Assembly (NCBI GenBank): GCA_963836915.1
Contig: CAWILH010000002.1
Coordinates: forward strand, 1,984,001-2,048,000
Direction: 5' to 3'
DNA from: Cryomorpha sp963836915
Lineage (GTDB): Bacteria > Bacteroidota > Bacteroidia > Flavobacteriales_D > Cryomorphaceae
DNA: 64,000 bases
Shown here piece after piece: positions 16,941 to 26,011 of the stretch. Each line of letters begins with the position of its first letter. Position 1 is the first letter of the stretch. Position numbers and translations under genes: made by a program. The notes beneath the pieces were generated by a model, which saw only the letters and a program-made list of their open reading frames with translations, had not been told where the DNA came from and searched no databases.

Positions 16941-17250
16941 AAATTATATTTTACGCGCAATAATAGGGAATAATAATTTTTGGGAGAAGGCTGCCGCAAA
17001 AAGGTAATAGCTCACGCTACGGACCATTGCGGATGCTGATGCATTAAAGCAGTCCCGTTTGGCATTTTCAAATGGAAATCTCACATCGCTCCGCAGGTTT
17101 TGCAATGCTGCGGCATTGGAGCAGTCTAATTTACCACTATCCTGAAGAAAACTTCTTAAAGACAAGTTCGATCTCAAACGGTAGCAGCGCAGATGCTTGC
17201 TGGGCTGTGATCTCTTCAAAGGCTCATGATCGCGGGTTGGGTTTACTAAT
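16941..17250. other. Intergenic stretch upstream of fabD, no gene recognised
   Basis: I find no supported gene or RNA here. The fabD-proximal part is AT-rich and could hold its promoter (a TATTATTG word on the minus strand is one mismatch from the -7 consensus). The rest resembles worn-down repeat DNA and leads into the 237-bp tandem array. Confidence 0.6.
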
Positions 17251-18352
17251 TAGTGTCTGCCCATAGAGTCCGCTATCTGCCTTGCACTTGTTCTAAAAAC
17301 AGTCATCCCGCCCGAGCGGAACTCCTTGATTTTTAGAACTGCGCGCGCGTTGCTGTCAAATTTAAGGATCCATCCACCCGACTGTATGGACAGACTTTAG
17401 TTAATGCGCTACCAGAAAGAAGGTCGCCTTGTCATTCAGAACGGAGTGAAGAATCCCTATACCGGTGATTGGATTTTGGTGATTGGTTAGTGTCTGTCCA
17501 TAGAGTCCGCTATCTGCCTTGCACTTGTTCTAAAAACAGTCATCCCGCCCGAGCGGAACTCCTTGATTTTTAGAACTGCGCGCGCGTTGCTATCGAACTC
17601 TTTGATCCAGCCACCCGACGGTATGGACAGACCCTAGTTAATGCGCTGCCAGAAAGAAGGTCGCCTTGTCATTCAGAACGGAGTGAAGAATCCCTATACC
17701 GGTGATTGGTTTTTGGTGATTGGTTAGTGTCTGTCCATAGCGTCCGCTATCTGCCTTGCACTTGTTCTAAAAACAGTCGTCCCGCTCGAGCGGAACTCCT
17801 TGATTTTTAGAACTGCGCGCGCGTTGCTGTCAAATTTAATGATCCATCCACCCGACTGTATGGACAGACTTTAGTTAATGCGCTGCCAGAAAGAAGGTCG
17901 CCTTGTCATTCAGAACGGAGTGAAGAATCCCTATACCGGTGATTGGTTTTTGGTGATTGGTTAGTGTCTGTCCATAGGGAGTCCGCTATCTGCCTTGCAC
18001 TTGTTCTAAAAACAGTCGTCCCGCTCGAGCGGGACTCCTTGATTTTTAGAACTGCGCGCGCGTTGCTATCGAACTCTTTGATCCAGCCACCCGACTGTAT
18101 GGACTGACCCTAGTTAATGCGCTGCCAGAAAGAAGGTCGCCTTGTCATTCAGAACGGAGTGAAGAATCCCTATACCGGTGATTGGTTTTTGGTGATTGGT
18201 TAGTGTCTGTCCATAGCAGTCCGCTATCTGCCTTGCACTTGTTCTAAAAACAGTCGTCCCGCTCGAGCGGGACTACTGATTTTTAGAACTGCGCAAGCGT
18301 TGCTAGCGAACTCTTTGATCCAGCCACCCGACTGTATTGACAGACTCTAATT
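17251..18352. repeat. 237-bp tandem repeat, about 4.6 copies, with nested inverted repeats
   Basis: Units begin with TAGTGTCTG at 17251, 17488, 17725, 17962 and 18201, giving spacings of 237, 237, 237 and 239 bp; the fifth copy is partial. Each unit contains three nested inverted pairs: outer GTCTGTCCATA with TATGGACAGAC, middle GTTCTAAAAA with TTTTTAGAAC, and an inner GC palindrome around CTCGAG. The remaining part of each unit carries CTTGTCATTCAGAACGGAG, a word I recognise as widespread in Bacteroidota intergenic DNA. The nested arms make a cruciform or a long RNA hairpin likely. No open frame is conserved across the copies. Confidence 0.92.
18018..18035. repeat. Perfect 18-bp palindrome in the fourth 237-bp unit
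   Basis: GTCCCGCTCGAGCGGGAC is a perfect palindrome, also present in the fifth unit. Units one to three carry a degenerate version. It is the innermost arm of the nested structure. Confidence 0.85.
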
Positions 18353-18375
18353 AAGTAAGTACAAATTCCGAATGC

Positions 18376-19680
18376 TCAAATACCATTGGCTACCAGCCGG
18401 ATCTCCACCTTCCGATCGGCGGGGTTCTGGGACTTGCTTTCCGTAGCACCAAAAAAGTTAACCTGAAGCCGAGCTGGCGCAATACCTTGTGACATCAGGT
18501 AGGCCTGCACCGCTTCGGCACGCAGTTTTGAGAGTTTCGCATTGAAGGCTGCATCCCCGATCTTATCGGCGTAGCCAATGATTTGAGCATTTCGGCTGCC
18601 GCCGGATTGCATCTTCAAGACGATCTGATTTAACAGTGCTTGCTGGGACAAGGTAACTTGGTATTCGTTTTTCTCAAAGTTTACCGTTACCATTTCCGGA
18701 AGGGTAGCTGCGATTGGATTGGGCGAGCCGACAGCGGCTGGTTCCCTTTCGGCTATCTGCGTAATGAGCTTCCGCAGCTCGGCGATCTCGTTCTTTACAT
18801 CATCATTATTGCCGGAAGGCCGGCGCTTCAGCTCATCAATCTGCTGCTGGATATTTCCAAATCGCTGGTCGTAATTGGCCAATATCTTATTGTTTGACTC
18901 CAGCAACTCTACGATCCGATCGGTGAGCGCATCATTTTTCGAATCTTTCCTTCTTCTTCTGTTTGATTTGCCTTCATCCTTTTCGGGGTCGGAGAAGTCG
19001 ATATCGGCAGGCTTCAAATCGGCCAGATCAGAGATATTATTTCTTACCGGATTGATAGTAAAGTCTTTGACCTGTAAAACCCTATTATTGGGATCTCCAA
19101 AATCGCGCTCATCCCGCTGAGGCATGAAGCCGTCCAAAAACTGAACTACTTCTTGCGCCAGCTGCAATTTCAAATTATACACGAGGAGCTGAAAACTGTA
19201 TAGACCTATAGTACCATCTATGGCAGGATCTGTTTCATAAGGCGCTTTCCGCACCGTATAACCGTCGAGTCTCTTAATCTGCCTTACTTTTTCTTTCACC
19301 CGATCGCTAAATCCTTCGAAGAGCTCTGAAAATGGCTGATCATGGATCCAGACTGCGTTTTTTACGATTTGCGAAGCTTCATCTATAAAGTCATCCGGGC
19401 TGGCAACGATCTCGACCCTACCATTGAACACGTGCATAAGATCGTCTGTATAAGACTTCAGCCCATAATTGGCCATCTGTTCTATATGGCTCCGAATGCC
19501 GGTATTGGTCGGCTCGTACTCATTGATCACAAAGGTGCGTGTAGTGACCGACTTCAGTACATAGTTCTCTTCAGAAAGATTACTATCACCTGTGCCATAA
19601 TTATTTATGACATTTATCTCCTGTGCCATGCATAGCAAGGACAGGCAACCGAAGAGTATGGTAAGAAGTTGTTTTAGCAC
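18376..19680 (-). CDS. OmpA-family peptidoglycan-associated protein
   Basis: The 434-residue protein starts with a signal peptide (LLTILFGCLSLLCMAQ). A middle region of about 200 residues has no recognised family and ends in a basic tract (SNRRRRKDSKND). A short coiled-coil follows (about 255-300). The C-terminal OmpA domain (about 325-434) has IIGYADKIGDAAFNAKLSKLRAEAVQAYL and NPADRKVEIRL. OmpA domains bind diaminopimelate in peptidoglycan, tying the outer membrane to the wall. The start is GTG at 19680, chosen because it yields a complete signal peptide. The last coding bases lie next to the 237-bp repeat array. Confidence 0.87.
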   Translation of the reverse strand: MLKQLLTILFGCLSLLCMAQEINVINNYGTGDSNLSEENYVLKSVTTRTFVINEYEPTNTGIRSHIEQMANYGLKSYTDDLMHVFNGRVEIVASPDDFIDEASQIVKNAVWIHDQPFSELFEGFSDRVKEKVRQIKRLDGYTVRKAPYETDPAIDGTIGLYSFQLLVYNLKLQLAQEVVQFLDGFMPQRDERDFGDPNNRVLQVKDFTINPVRNNISDLADLKPADIDFSDPEKDEGKSNRRRRKDSKNDALTDRIVELLESNNKILANYDQRFGNIQQQIDELKRRPSGNNDDVKNEIAELRKLITQIAEREPAAVGSPNPIAATLPEMVTVNFEKNEYQVTLSQQALLNQIVLKMQSGGSRNAQIIGYADKIGDAAFNAKLSKLRAEAVQAYLMSQGIAPARLQVNFFGATESKSQNPADRKVEIRLVANGI

Positions 19681-20006
19681 GCCAATAAGCCGAAATCCAC
19701 GAACTGCGAAGATAAGACGACAAATTAAGGAAATATACTATTGGAATAACATAGCCACCCGATTAAGTTTTTCAACACTGTTAATAACTATCCACGGGTG
19801 TTTATCGGCCCTTTAAACACTTCGATGTGAAAACTTAGGGTCTGGATAGTAACTTTTCGCATCGATTAGTCGTTCTCTTTACATCATAAGCTAGCGTATG
19901 GCTGCCAAAAAATAAAAAAATGGCAACCCTTTAAAAAGGTATGCGTCTTAAATACACATAACCCCAACTAGATAAATCAAATTAACATTCACTAATATTA
20001 AAAGTC
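19681..20006. other. Divergent intergenic region between the ompA-like and DUF5684 genes
   Basis: This 326-bp AT-rich region must hold the promoters of both flanking genes. On the minus strand TATCTTCG (plus 19707-19714) is one mismatch from the -7 consensus. Near 19901-19928, GGCTGCCA and TGGCAACC could form a stem around an A-rich loop. I see no small gene. Confidence 0.5.
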
Positions 20007-20447
20007 ATGAACGGCGTATTACAATTTTTTCAAGATTTACTTTTAGGGCTTTACAGCCAATTTGGTGATGGCATCTTTGTCATCGCAATTTTCTTTGCCT
20101 TTATCGGTGTAGTAGCTCAATGGCGCTTATACGAGAAGGCCGGCCAGCCCGGTATAGCGAGCATTGTTCCTATCTGGAATTTTATCGTTTTCCTTCGTAT
20201 CGTTGGCCGTCCGGCAAAGCATCTCCTTTTATTCCTGATCCCGGTATACGGTCAGCTTTACATGATCCCAAAGGTATATATCGAGCTTTGCAATAGTTTT
20301 GGAAAGCGCACCTTGGTAGATTATATTTTAGTAATCGTATTCAACGGATTCTACATCCTTAATCTCGGTCTCTCTTACGATACCGAATACTTAGGCCCTG
20401 TATACGGAACTTCGGCAGTTGGCGCCAGCTCACCGGCACTAGCCTAA
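20007..20447 (+). CDS. DUF5684-like small integral membrane protein
   Basis: The 146-residue product has three or four membrane spans. The segment AGQPGIASIVPIWNFIVFLRIVGRPAKH is the characteristic motif of the DUF5684 family, small membrane proteins of unknown function common in Bacteroidota and sometimes found beside signal peptidase genes. It ends in a Ser/Ala/Gly-rich tail. Its final nine bases overlap the end of the convergent alaS gene. A long AT-rich leader precedes the ATG. Confidence 0.78.
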   Translation: MNGVLQFFQDLLLGLYSQFGDGIFVIAIFFAFIGVVAQWRLYEKAGQPGIASIVPIWNFIVFLRIVGRPAKHLLLFLIPVYGQLYMIPKVYIELCNSFGKRTLVDYILVIVFNGFYILNLGLSYDTEYLGPVYGTSAVGASSPALA

Positions 20448-23051
20448 TATTTCACGGGCTTTTTGAAGCGCTTCGTTCACGCCGTCGGGATTTTTGCCCC
20501 CTGCCGTTGCGAAGAAAGCTTGGCCACCGCCACCGCCCTGAATATATTTTGAAAGTTCGCGTATGATTTTATTCGCATCGTATTTATCCGTTCCTATAAG
20601 ACTATCAGACAAAGCCACCGATATGGTGGCTTTGTCATTTTCGGTCGTTGCCAAAACCATAAAGAGTGATTCGACTTCCTGCCTGAGCTGAAAAGCAAGG
20701 TCTTTGATCAGCGCATTGTCCAGCTTTACTACGGCCGCAATAAAGTTGACGCCATTTACATCTTCTTTGGTTCGGATCAGTTCTTTTTTCAGTTCCACGG
20801 CCTTCTCCCGCTTTAGTTCTTCAAGTTCCTTACCCAGCTTTTCTTGATTTTCGATCATTCCAGTCACGGCTTGCAGCGGCCGCTGTGGTGATTTTAAGAC
20901 GCCGCGCAATTCATTCAGCATATCGATCTCTTGAAATAGAAACCGCTCAGAAGCCGCACCGGTTATAGCTTCGATCCTGCGGATACCCGCCGCTACCGAT
21001 CCTTCTGAACTGATTTTGAAGAACCCGATCTCGCCAGTATACGGCACGTGGGTACCGCCGCAGAGCTCTACCGAATCACCAAATTTTATCACTCTGACCT
21101 TATCGCCGTATTTTTCGCCAAAGAGCGCCATCGCACCCATAGCAGCGGCTTCTTCTTTTGGCGTATCGCGCGACTCTTGGAGAGCGATATTCTCCCGTAC
21201 CAGTCGATTTACTTCAAGCTCTACCTCCCTGATCTGCTCATCGCCCACTTTAGAGAAATGCGAAAAGTCGAACCGCAAATAATCTTTCTCTACCAATGAT
21301 CCCTTTTGCTCTACATGGGTACCCAGTATTTTGCGAAGCGCAAAGTGCAAGAGATGGGTAGCCGAATGGTTTTTGGCAATTTCTGCCCTTCGTTGTTTCG
21401 CTACCGTGGCTCTTATGGCGCCCATAAGTGCTTCGGGCGACTTATTGGTAACGTGCACCACTAGATTATTTTCCCGAAAGGTATTCACGATGGGCAGCTT
21501 CACCGCTCCCGATTCTATAAAGCCTTGATCGCCCACCTGGCCGCCCCCTTGCGGGTAAAAAGGGGTCTGATCGAAAACCATCTGATAGAAGTCTTTTCCT
21601 TTTTGGGTGGCTTTACGGTAGCGCAGCAATCGGATATTGGCTTCGAGCTTATCATAGCCTACGAAAGTGGTAGCGCCACTATCGGAATCCAGCACTTCCC
21701 AATCGCCCGTCTCCTGTGCGGCTGCTTTTCGCGATCGGTTTTTTTGAGCCGTCAGCTCCTGCTGAAAATCTTTCTCATCATAGGTTTTTCCATTTTCCGA
21801 AAGGATAAGCGCCGTGAGGTCAGCAGGAAACCCAAAGGTGTCGTAAAGCTCAAAAACCACTTCGCCCGAAATCACCTTGTCCGGGGTTTCGGCTACGATC
21901 TTATCAATAAGCTCGATACCCTTGGCCAGCGTGCGCAAGAAGGATTCTTCTTCTTCTCTGATCACCTGCGCGATAAGCTTTTTATTCTTTTCGAGTTCGG
22001 TAAAAAAGCCACCCATCTCACGCACCAATACTTCAGAAAGATGGTACATAATAGGATCTTTGACACCTAAAAAGCTGTAGGCATAGCGGATGGCACGTCT
22101 CAAAATACGGCGTATGACGTAGCCGGCGCCCGTATTGGACGGGAGCTGCCCATCGGCAATGGCGAAGGCCACGGCCCTGATATGGTCGGACATTACACGT
22201 ATCGCCACATCGCGCTTTGATGTGCCGCGCCCGTATACCGCGCCCGTCTCGGCCTCAATCTTCTTGATGAGCTGACCGAAAATATCGGTGTCGTAGGTAG
22301 ACTGCTTGCCCTGGAGCACCATACTCAGTCGCTCTAGCCCCATTCCGGTATCTATATGCTTGCTCTTTAAGGGGATGAGCGATCGATTGGCCTTGCGCTC
22401 CAATTCCATAAACACGAGGTTCCAGATTTCGATCACCTCGGGATGATCTTGATTTACCAAAGTCTTGCCATCTACTGCTTTGCGATCTGCTTCCGAGCGG
22501 GTATCGACGTGTATCTCGCTGCACGGCCCACAGGGACCGACTTCACCCATTTCCCAAAAATTATCTTTTTTGTTGGCAGCTATGATGCGGTCTTCGCCTA
22601 TGAGCGGCTTCCAAATGTCGAATGCTTCCTGATCAAAATCGAGGTTATCATCTTGGTCGCCTTTAAAAACGGTCACATACATCTGCTCTTTATCAATACC
22701 GAGCACATCGGTAAGCAGCTCCCAAGCCCATGATATGGCTTCTTTCTTATAATACTCCCCAAAGGACCAATTGCCGAGCATCTCAAACATGGTGTGGTGG
22801 TAGGTATCTACCCCAACTTCTTCAAGGTCATTATGCTTACCGCTTACGCGAAGACATTTTTGGGTATCGGCGACCCGCGGCTTACTGGCGGCTTCATTGC
22901 CCAAGAAAATATCCTTGAACTGGTTCATGCCGGCATTGGTAAACATCAGTGTGGGATCATTTTTAAGTACGATGGGCGCCGAGTCTATGAGCTCATGGCC
23001 TTTGGATTCGAAGAAACTTAAAAACTTTTGGCGTATTTCGGCTGATTTCAT
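20439..23051 (-). CDS. alaS: Alanyl-tRNA synthetase
   Basis: The 870-residue enzyme is full length for the family. The class II catalytic core occupies the N-terminal part (MKSAEIRQKFLSFFESKGH, TFTNAGMNQFKDIFLG, MFEMLGNWSFGEYYK). The editing domain has the zinc motifs HSATHLLH and CGGTH. The C-terminal domain ends with a GGGGGQAFFATAGG segment. It charges tRNA-Ala and edits mischarged Ser and Gly. The ATG at 23051 gives the canonical N-terminus. The 3' end overlaps the DUF5684 gene by nine bases. Confidence 0.97.
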   Translation of the reverse strand: MKSAEIRQKFLSFFESKGHELIDSAPIVLKNDPTLMFTNAGMNQFKDIFLGNEAASKPRVADTQKCLRVSGKHNDLEEVGVDTYHHTMFEMLGNWSFGEYYKKEAISWAWELLTDVLGIDKEQMYVTVFKGDQDDNLDFDQEAFDIWKPLIGEDRIIAANKKDNFWEMGEVGPCGPCSEIHVDTRSEADRKAVDGKTLVNQDHPEVIEIWNLVFMELERKANRSLIPLKSKHIDTGMGLERLSMVLQGKQSTYDTDIFGQLIKKIEAETGAVYGRGTSKRDVAIRVMSDHIRAVAFAIADGQLPSNTGAGYVIRRILRRAIRYAYSFLGVKDPIMYHLSEVLVREMGGFFTELEKNKKLIAQVIREEEESFLRTLAKGIELIDKIVAETPDKVISGEVVFELYDTFGFPADLTALILSENGKTYDEKDFQQELTAQKNRSRKAAAQETGDWEVLDSDSGATTFVGYDKLEANIRLLRYRKATQKGKDFYQMVFDQTPFYPQGGGQVGDQGFIESGAVKLPIVNTFRENNLVVHVTNKSPEALMGAIRATVAKQRRAEIAKNHSATHLLHFALRKILGTHVEQKGSLVEKDYLRFDFSHFSKVGDEQIREVELEVNRLVRENIALQESRDTPKEEAAAMGAMALFGEKYGDKVRVIKFGDSVELCGGTHVPYTGEIGFFKISSEGSVAAGIRRIEAITGAASERFLFQEIDMLNELRGVLKSPQRPLQAVTGMIENQEKLGKELEELKREKAVELKKELIRTKEDVNGVNFIAAVVKLDNALIKDLAFQLRQEVESLFMVLATTENDKATISVALSDSLIGTDKYDANKIIRELSKYIQGGGGGQAFFATAGGKNPDGVNEALQKAREILG

Positions 23052-23157
23052 TGATGAGAAAATTCTAACTTCGTATTCTTTATTGCGTAATTAAAAAGAC
23101 TTTTTCGCGCCGCAAAGGTCGATTAATAGTTTTAAGCCCCAACCCCCTTTAAGCTGG

Positions 23158-24129
23158 ATGGCAAAAATAAAATACAAGTATAACCCCAACACGCTCAATT
23201 ACGAAAAAATTCAGCTCACCATTCGTGACCGGCTGAAAAAGGTCTTCACTTATTTATTGGTAGGGCTATTTTTTTCGGGTATCGTGCTTTCCATAGCCTA
23301 TACCTTCATAGACTCTCCCAAGGAGCTCAGCTTAAAACGGGAGAATGAGCAGCTCCAAACCCAATATAAATTACTGAATCGGGATATAGATCAACTTGCT
23401 GAAGTACTGCAAGATATAGAGCGACGCGACGATAATATATACCGTCAGATCTTGGAGACCGAGCCCATCGCGCAAAATGCCCGAGAGGCTGGAGTAGGCG
23501 GTATAAACCGCTATTCAGAGCTCGAAGGATTTCAAAACTCTGCCTTGGTAGTGCGCGCCAATAAAAGCTTGGACAGACTTGCGAAGCGGATGTACGTCCA
23601 GAGCAAGTCTTTTGACGAAGTGGTAGAGCTGGCGCGAAATAAGGAAGAGATGTTGGCTTCTATCCCTGCCATACAACCGGTGCCCAATAAGAATTTGAAA
23701 CGCATGGCCAGCGGATATGGCTACCGCATCCATCCGATCTATAAGCTGCGCAAAATGCATTGGGGAATGGATTTTTCTGCGCCCACAGGAACCGAGATTT
23801 TCGCGACAGGCGATGGAAAAGTAAGGGAAGTGACCAACTCCATGCGCGGGTATGGAAAGCACGTGGTCATCGATCACGGTTTTGGATATGAGACGCTTTA
23901 TGCCCACATGAGCCAGATCAGCGTAAGGCCGGGCAAGAAGGTGAAACGCGGCGATGTGATCGGGCTGGTGGGCAATACCGGAACCAGCAGCGCCCCACAC
24001 CTACACTACGAAGTGATCAAAGATGGGGAGAAGATAAATCCTGCCAACTTTTATTTCAACGACTTGAGCCCCAGTGAATACGATTTAATGATAGAGCTTT
24101 CTTCCCACGCCAATCAATCGTTTGACTAA
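23158..24129 (+). CDS. M23-family peptidoglycan endopeptidase, membrane anchored
   Basis: The 323-residue protein has a single membrane span (about residues 30-50), a coiled-coil linker (about 55-95) and a C-terminal LytM/M23 domain (about 180-300). Zinc ligands and catalytic residues are visible: His201 and Asp205 in HWGMDFSAP, His250 in YAHM, and His281/His283 in HLHYE. All are present, so it is probably an active D,D- or L,D-endopeptidase acting on the wall, as in cell-elongation and division M23 proteins of Bacteroidota. Its TAA shares a base with the ATG of the downstream MerR gene. It is transcribed divergently from alaS. Confidence 0.92.
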   Translation: MAKIKYKYNPNTLNYEKIQLTIRDRLKKVFTYLLVGLFFSGIVLSIAYTFIDSPKELSLKRENEQLQTQYKLLNRDIDQLAEVLQDIERRDDNIYRQILETEPIAQNAREAGVGGINRYSELEGFQNSALVVRANKSLDRLAKRMYVQSKSFDEVVELARNKEEMLASIPAIQPVPNKNLKRMASGYGYRIHPIYKLRKMHWGMDFSAPTGTEIFATGDGKVREVTNSMRGYGKHVVIDHGFGYETLYAHMSQISVRPGKKVKRGDVIGLVGNTGTSSAPHLHYEVIKDGEKINPANFYFNDLSPSEYDLMIELSSHANQSFD

Positions 24130-24464
24130 TGGCCTACAAGGAGCCCCAGATAGAAAAGCTTTTTTATACCATGGGCGAAGTGGCTTCGATTTTTGGAGTC
24201 AATAGCTCTCTGATCCGTTTTTGGGAGAAGGAATTTGACATTATCCAACCCAAAAAAAACAAGAAAGGCAATAGGCTATTTACCCCAAAAGACTTGGAAA
24301 ACCTGCGTGTTATTTTTCACTTGGTAAAGGAGCGCGGCTATACCCTTCAAGGCGCCAAGGACAAGCTGAAGGACAATAAAGACGATGTGGTAGACAATGT
24401 AGCGCTGGTAACCAAGCTGGAAGGGGTACGCGCCTTTTTGGTAGAATTAAAAAATTCGCTGTAA
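24129..24464 (+). CDS. MerR-family transcriptional regulator
   Basis: The 111-residue protein contains the MerR winged helix (LFYTMGEVASIFGVNSSLIRFWEKEF) followed by LFTPKDLENLRVIFHLVKERGYTLQGAKDKL. It lacks a sizeable C-terminal sensor domain, like the short MerR proteins that pair with M23 peptidases in many Bacteroidota. It overlaps the M23 gene stop by one base, so the pair is coupled. A role in cell-wall gene control is inferred from this pairing only. Confidence 0.9.
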   Translation: MAYKEPQIEKLFYTMGEVASIFGVNSSLIRFWEKEFDIIQPKKNKKGNRLFTPKDLENLRVIFHLVKERGYTLQGAKDKLKDNKDDVVDNVALVTKLEGVRAFLVELKNSL

Positions 24465-24523
24465 ATTTTCTCCGCGTGCCTTTGCCTTCCGGCAATAGAT
24501 GGTGAGACGTGCTGAAACCGCCA

Positions 24524-25489
24524 TCAAGCGTGCTTTTCCTTGATCAGATAATTTTTTACGTAATCGTTCACCCCTTCTTCGAGAGAAATAAATTCTTTCT
24601 CATATCCGGCCGATCGCAGTTTGGCCATTTCGGCCTGCGTATAATATTGGTATTTATCGCGGATGTCGGCAGGGGTATCAATAAAGCTAATGTCTGGTTT
24701 TTGTCCCATTGCATCAAAGGTAGCTTCGGTGAGTGCCAGGAAGGTGCGTGCTTGTCCGGTGCCAAGATTAAATATCCCAGACATCTTTTTGTTTTTCATA
24801 AAAAACAACCCTACCGAGACCACATCCTTTACATAAATAAAATCGCGCAGCTGCTCACCGTCCTTAAAATCGGGATTATGGGAGCGGAAGAGCTTCATCG
24901 ACCCCTTCTCTTTTATTTGCTTAAAAGCGTGAAATATAACCGAAGCCATTCTCCCTTTATGGTATTCATTGGGGCCGTACACATTAAAAAACTTTAATCC
25001 CGCCCAGAAATAAGGCTGCTTCTCTTGCTTGAGCGCCCACTTATCAAAGTCGTTCTTAGAGTCGCCATAAGGATTTAGCGGCACCAGTTTTTCTACCACA
25101 TCATGACTATCGCTATAGCCATGCTCACCCAGGCCATAGGTAGCCCCCGAGCTGGCATAGACCAATGGAATACCGTACTCGGTGCATTGCTGCCACACCT
25201 TCTTGGAATAATTTAAGTTGAGCTGGTCAAAGAGAGCCCTATCAAACTCGGTGGTATCCGTGCGGGCGCCAATATGAAAGATGAAGTAAACCATCTTGTG
25301 ATTTTGATCCAGCCAGGCGTGAAATTCATTCCTATCGACCTTTTCGGTAAAGGTCTTGCCCTTTAGGTTAGCCGCCTTTTCGGTTTTGGAGAAATCATCG
25401 ACCAGGATAAGATCTTCATATCCATGGCTGTTGAGCTCTCCTACTAGATAGCTACCGATGAAGCCGGCCGCACCTGTGATTACGATCAT
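24524..25489 (-). CDS. hldD: ADP-L-glycero-D-manno-heptose 6-epimerase
   Basis: The 321-residue short-chain dehydrogenase family enzyme has the nucleotide-binding motif GAAGFIGSYL and the catalytic Tyr141/Lys145 pair (YGDSK). HldD-specific stretches are GARTDTTE, ATYGLGEHG, FFNVYGPNEYHKG and GEQLRDFIYVKDVV. It converts ADP-D-glycero- to ADP-L-glycero-manno-heptose for the LPS inner core, fitting with waaA elsewhere in the window. It is divergent from queD, with the two starts about 100 bp apart. Confidence 0.94.
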   Translation of the reverse strand: MIVITGAAGFIGSYLVGELNSHGYEDLILVDDFSKTEKAANLKGKTFTEKVDRNEFHAWLDQNHKMVYFIFHIGARTDTTEFDRALFDQLNLNYSKKVWQQCTEYGIPLVYASSGATYGLGEHGYSDSHDVVEKLVPLNPYGDSKNDFDKWALKQEKQPYFWAGLKFFNVYGPNEYHKGRMASVIFHAFKQIKEKGSMKLFRSHNPDFKDGEQLRDFIYVKDVVSVGLFFMKNKKMSGIFNLGTGQARTFLALTEATFDAMGQKPDISFIDTPADIRDKYQYYTQAEMAKLRSAGYEKEFISLEEGVNDYVKNYLIKEKHA

Positions 25490-25564
25490 TTTGTCTATGC
25501 TTTGTGCGCCAAATATATTGATTTCAAAGGGGTTTCAGGGCTTTATCCTATGAAAATAAGATTG

Positions 25565-25572
25565 TATATTTG
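25565..25572 (+). promoter_or_regulatory. -7 promoter element (TATATTTG) of queD-folE
   Basis: TATATTTG matches TAnnTTTG exactly and lies 19 bases upstream of the ATG at 25592. Transcription starting a few bases downstream would exclude earlier in-frame starts, so it helps fix the queD start. Confidence 0.55.
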
Positions 25573-25591
25573 CCGCTTAGAATTTTTGGCA

Positions 25592-26011
25592 ATGGCCACC
25601 GTATATATCACAAGAAGAGAACGATTCAACGCCGCCCATAAATTGTGGAACGACCGATGGTCAGAGGAGAAGAATTTTGAAGTCTTTGGCAAATGCTCCA
25701 ATGTAAATTGGCATGGACATAATTACGAACTTTTCGTGACGGTGAAGGGCACTCCCGATGCAGAGACGGGCTGCGTGATGGATCTAAAAGAACTGAGCCA
25801 GCTCATCAACGAGCATGTTTTGGAAAAGTTGGATCATAAGAATTTGAACCTTGATGTCCCTTTCCTGAAAGGGATTATGGCAAGTACTGAAAATTTGGCA
25901 GTAGCGATCTGGAACCAGATAAAAAAGCCCATCGAATTGAACAACTGCATTCTGCATTCTGTTAGATTACACGAGACGGAAAATAATTTCGCAGAATATT
26001 TCGGAGAATGA
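25592..26011 (+). CDS. queD: 6-carboxytetrahydropterin synthase / 6-pyruvoyl-tetrahydropterin synthase family
   Basis: The 139-residue enzyme has the zinc ligands His16 (RFNAAH) and His41/His43 (NWHGHNYEL) and the active-site Cys35 (GKCSN). A C-terminal VRLHETENNFAEY segment is typical of the family. It would use dihydroneopterin triphosphate made by FolE, encoded next, for queuosine or tetrahydropterin synthesis. The frame is open further upstream, to 25502. I chose the ATG at 25592 because the family N-terminus begins there and a -7 promoter box lies just upstream. It overlaps folE by four bases (ATGA). Confidence 0.9.
   Translation: MATVYITRRERFNAAHKLWNDRWSEEKNFEVFGKCSNVNWHGHNYELFVTVKGTPDAETGCVMDLKELSQLINEHVLEKLDHKNLNLDVPFLKGIMASTENLAVAIWNQIKKPIELNNCILHSVRLHETENNFAEYFGE

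Noticed and set aside
17251..18352. Insertion sequence with terminal inverted repeats
   Set aside because: The GTCTGTCCATA arms look like transposon ends, but there is no coding capacity and the copies are tandem. A non-autonomous origin is possible but not shown.
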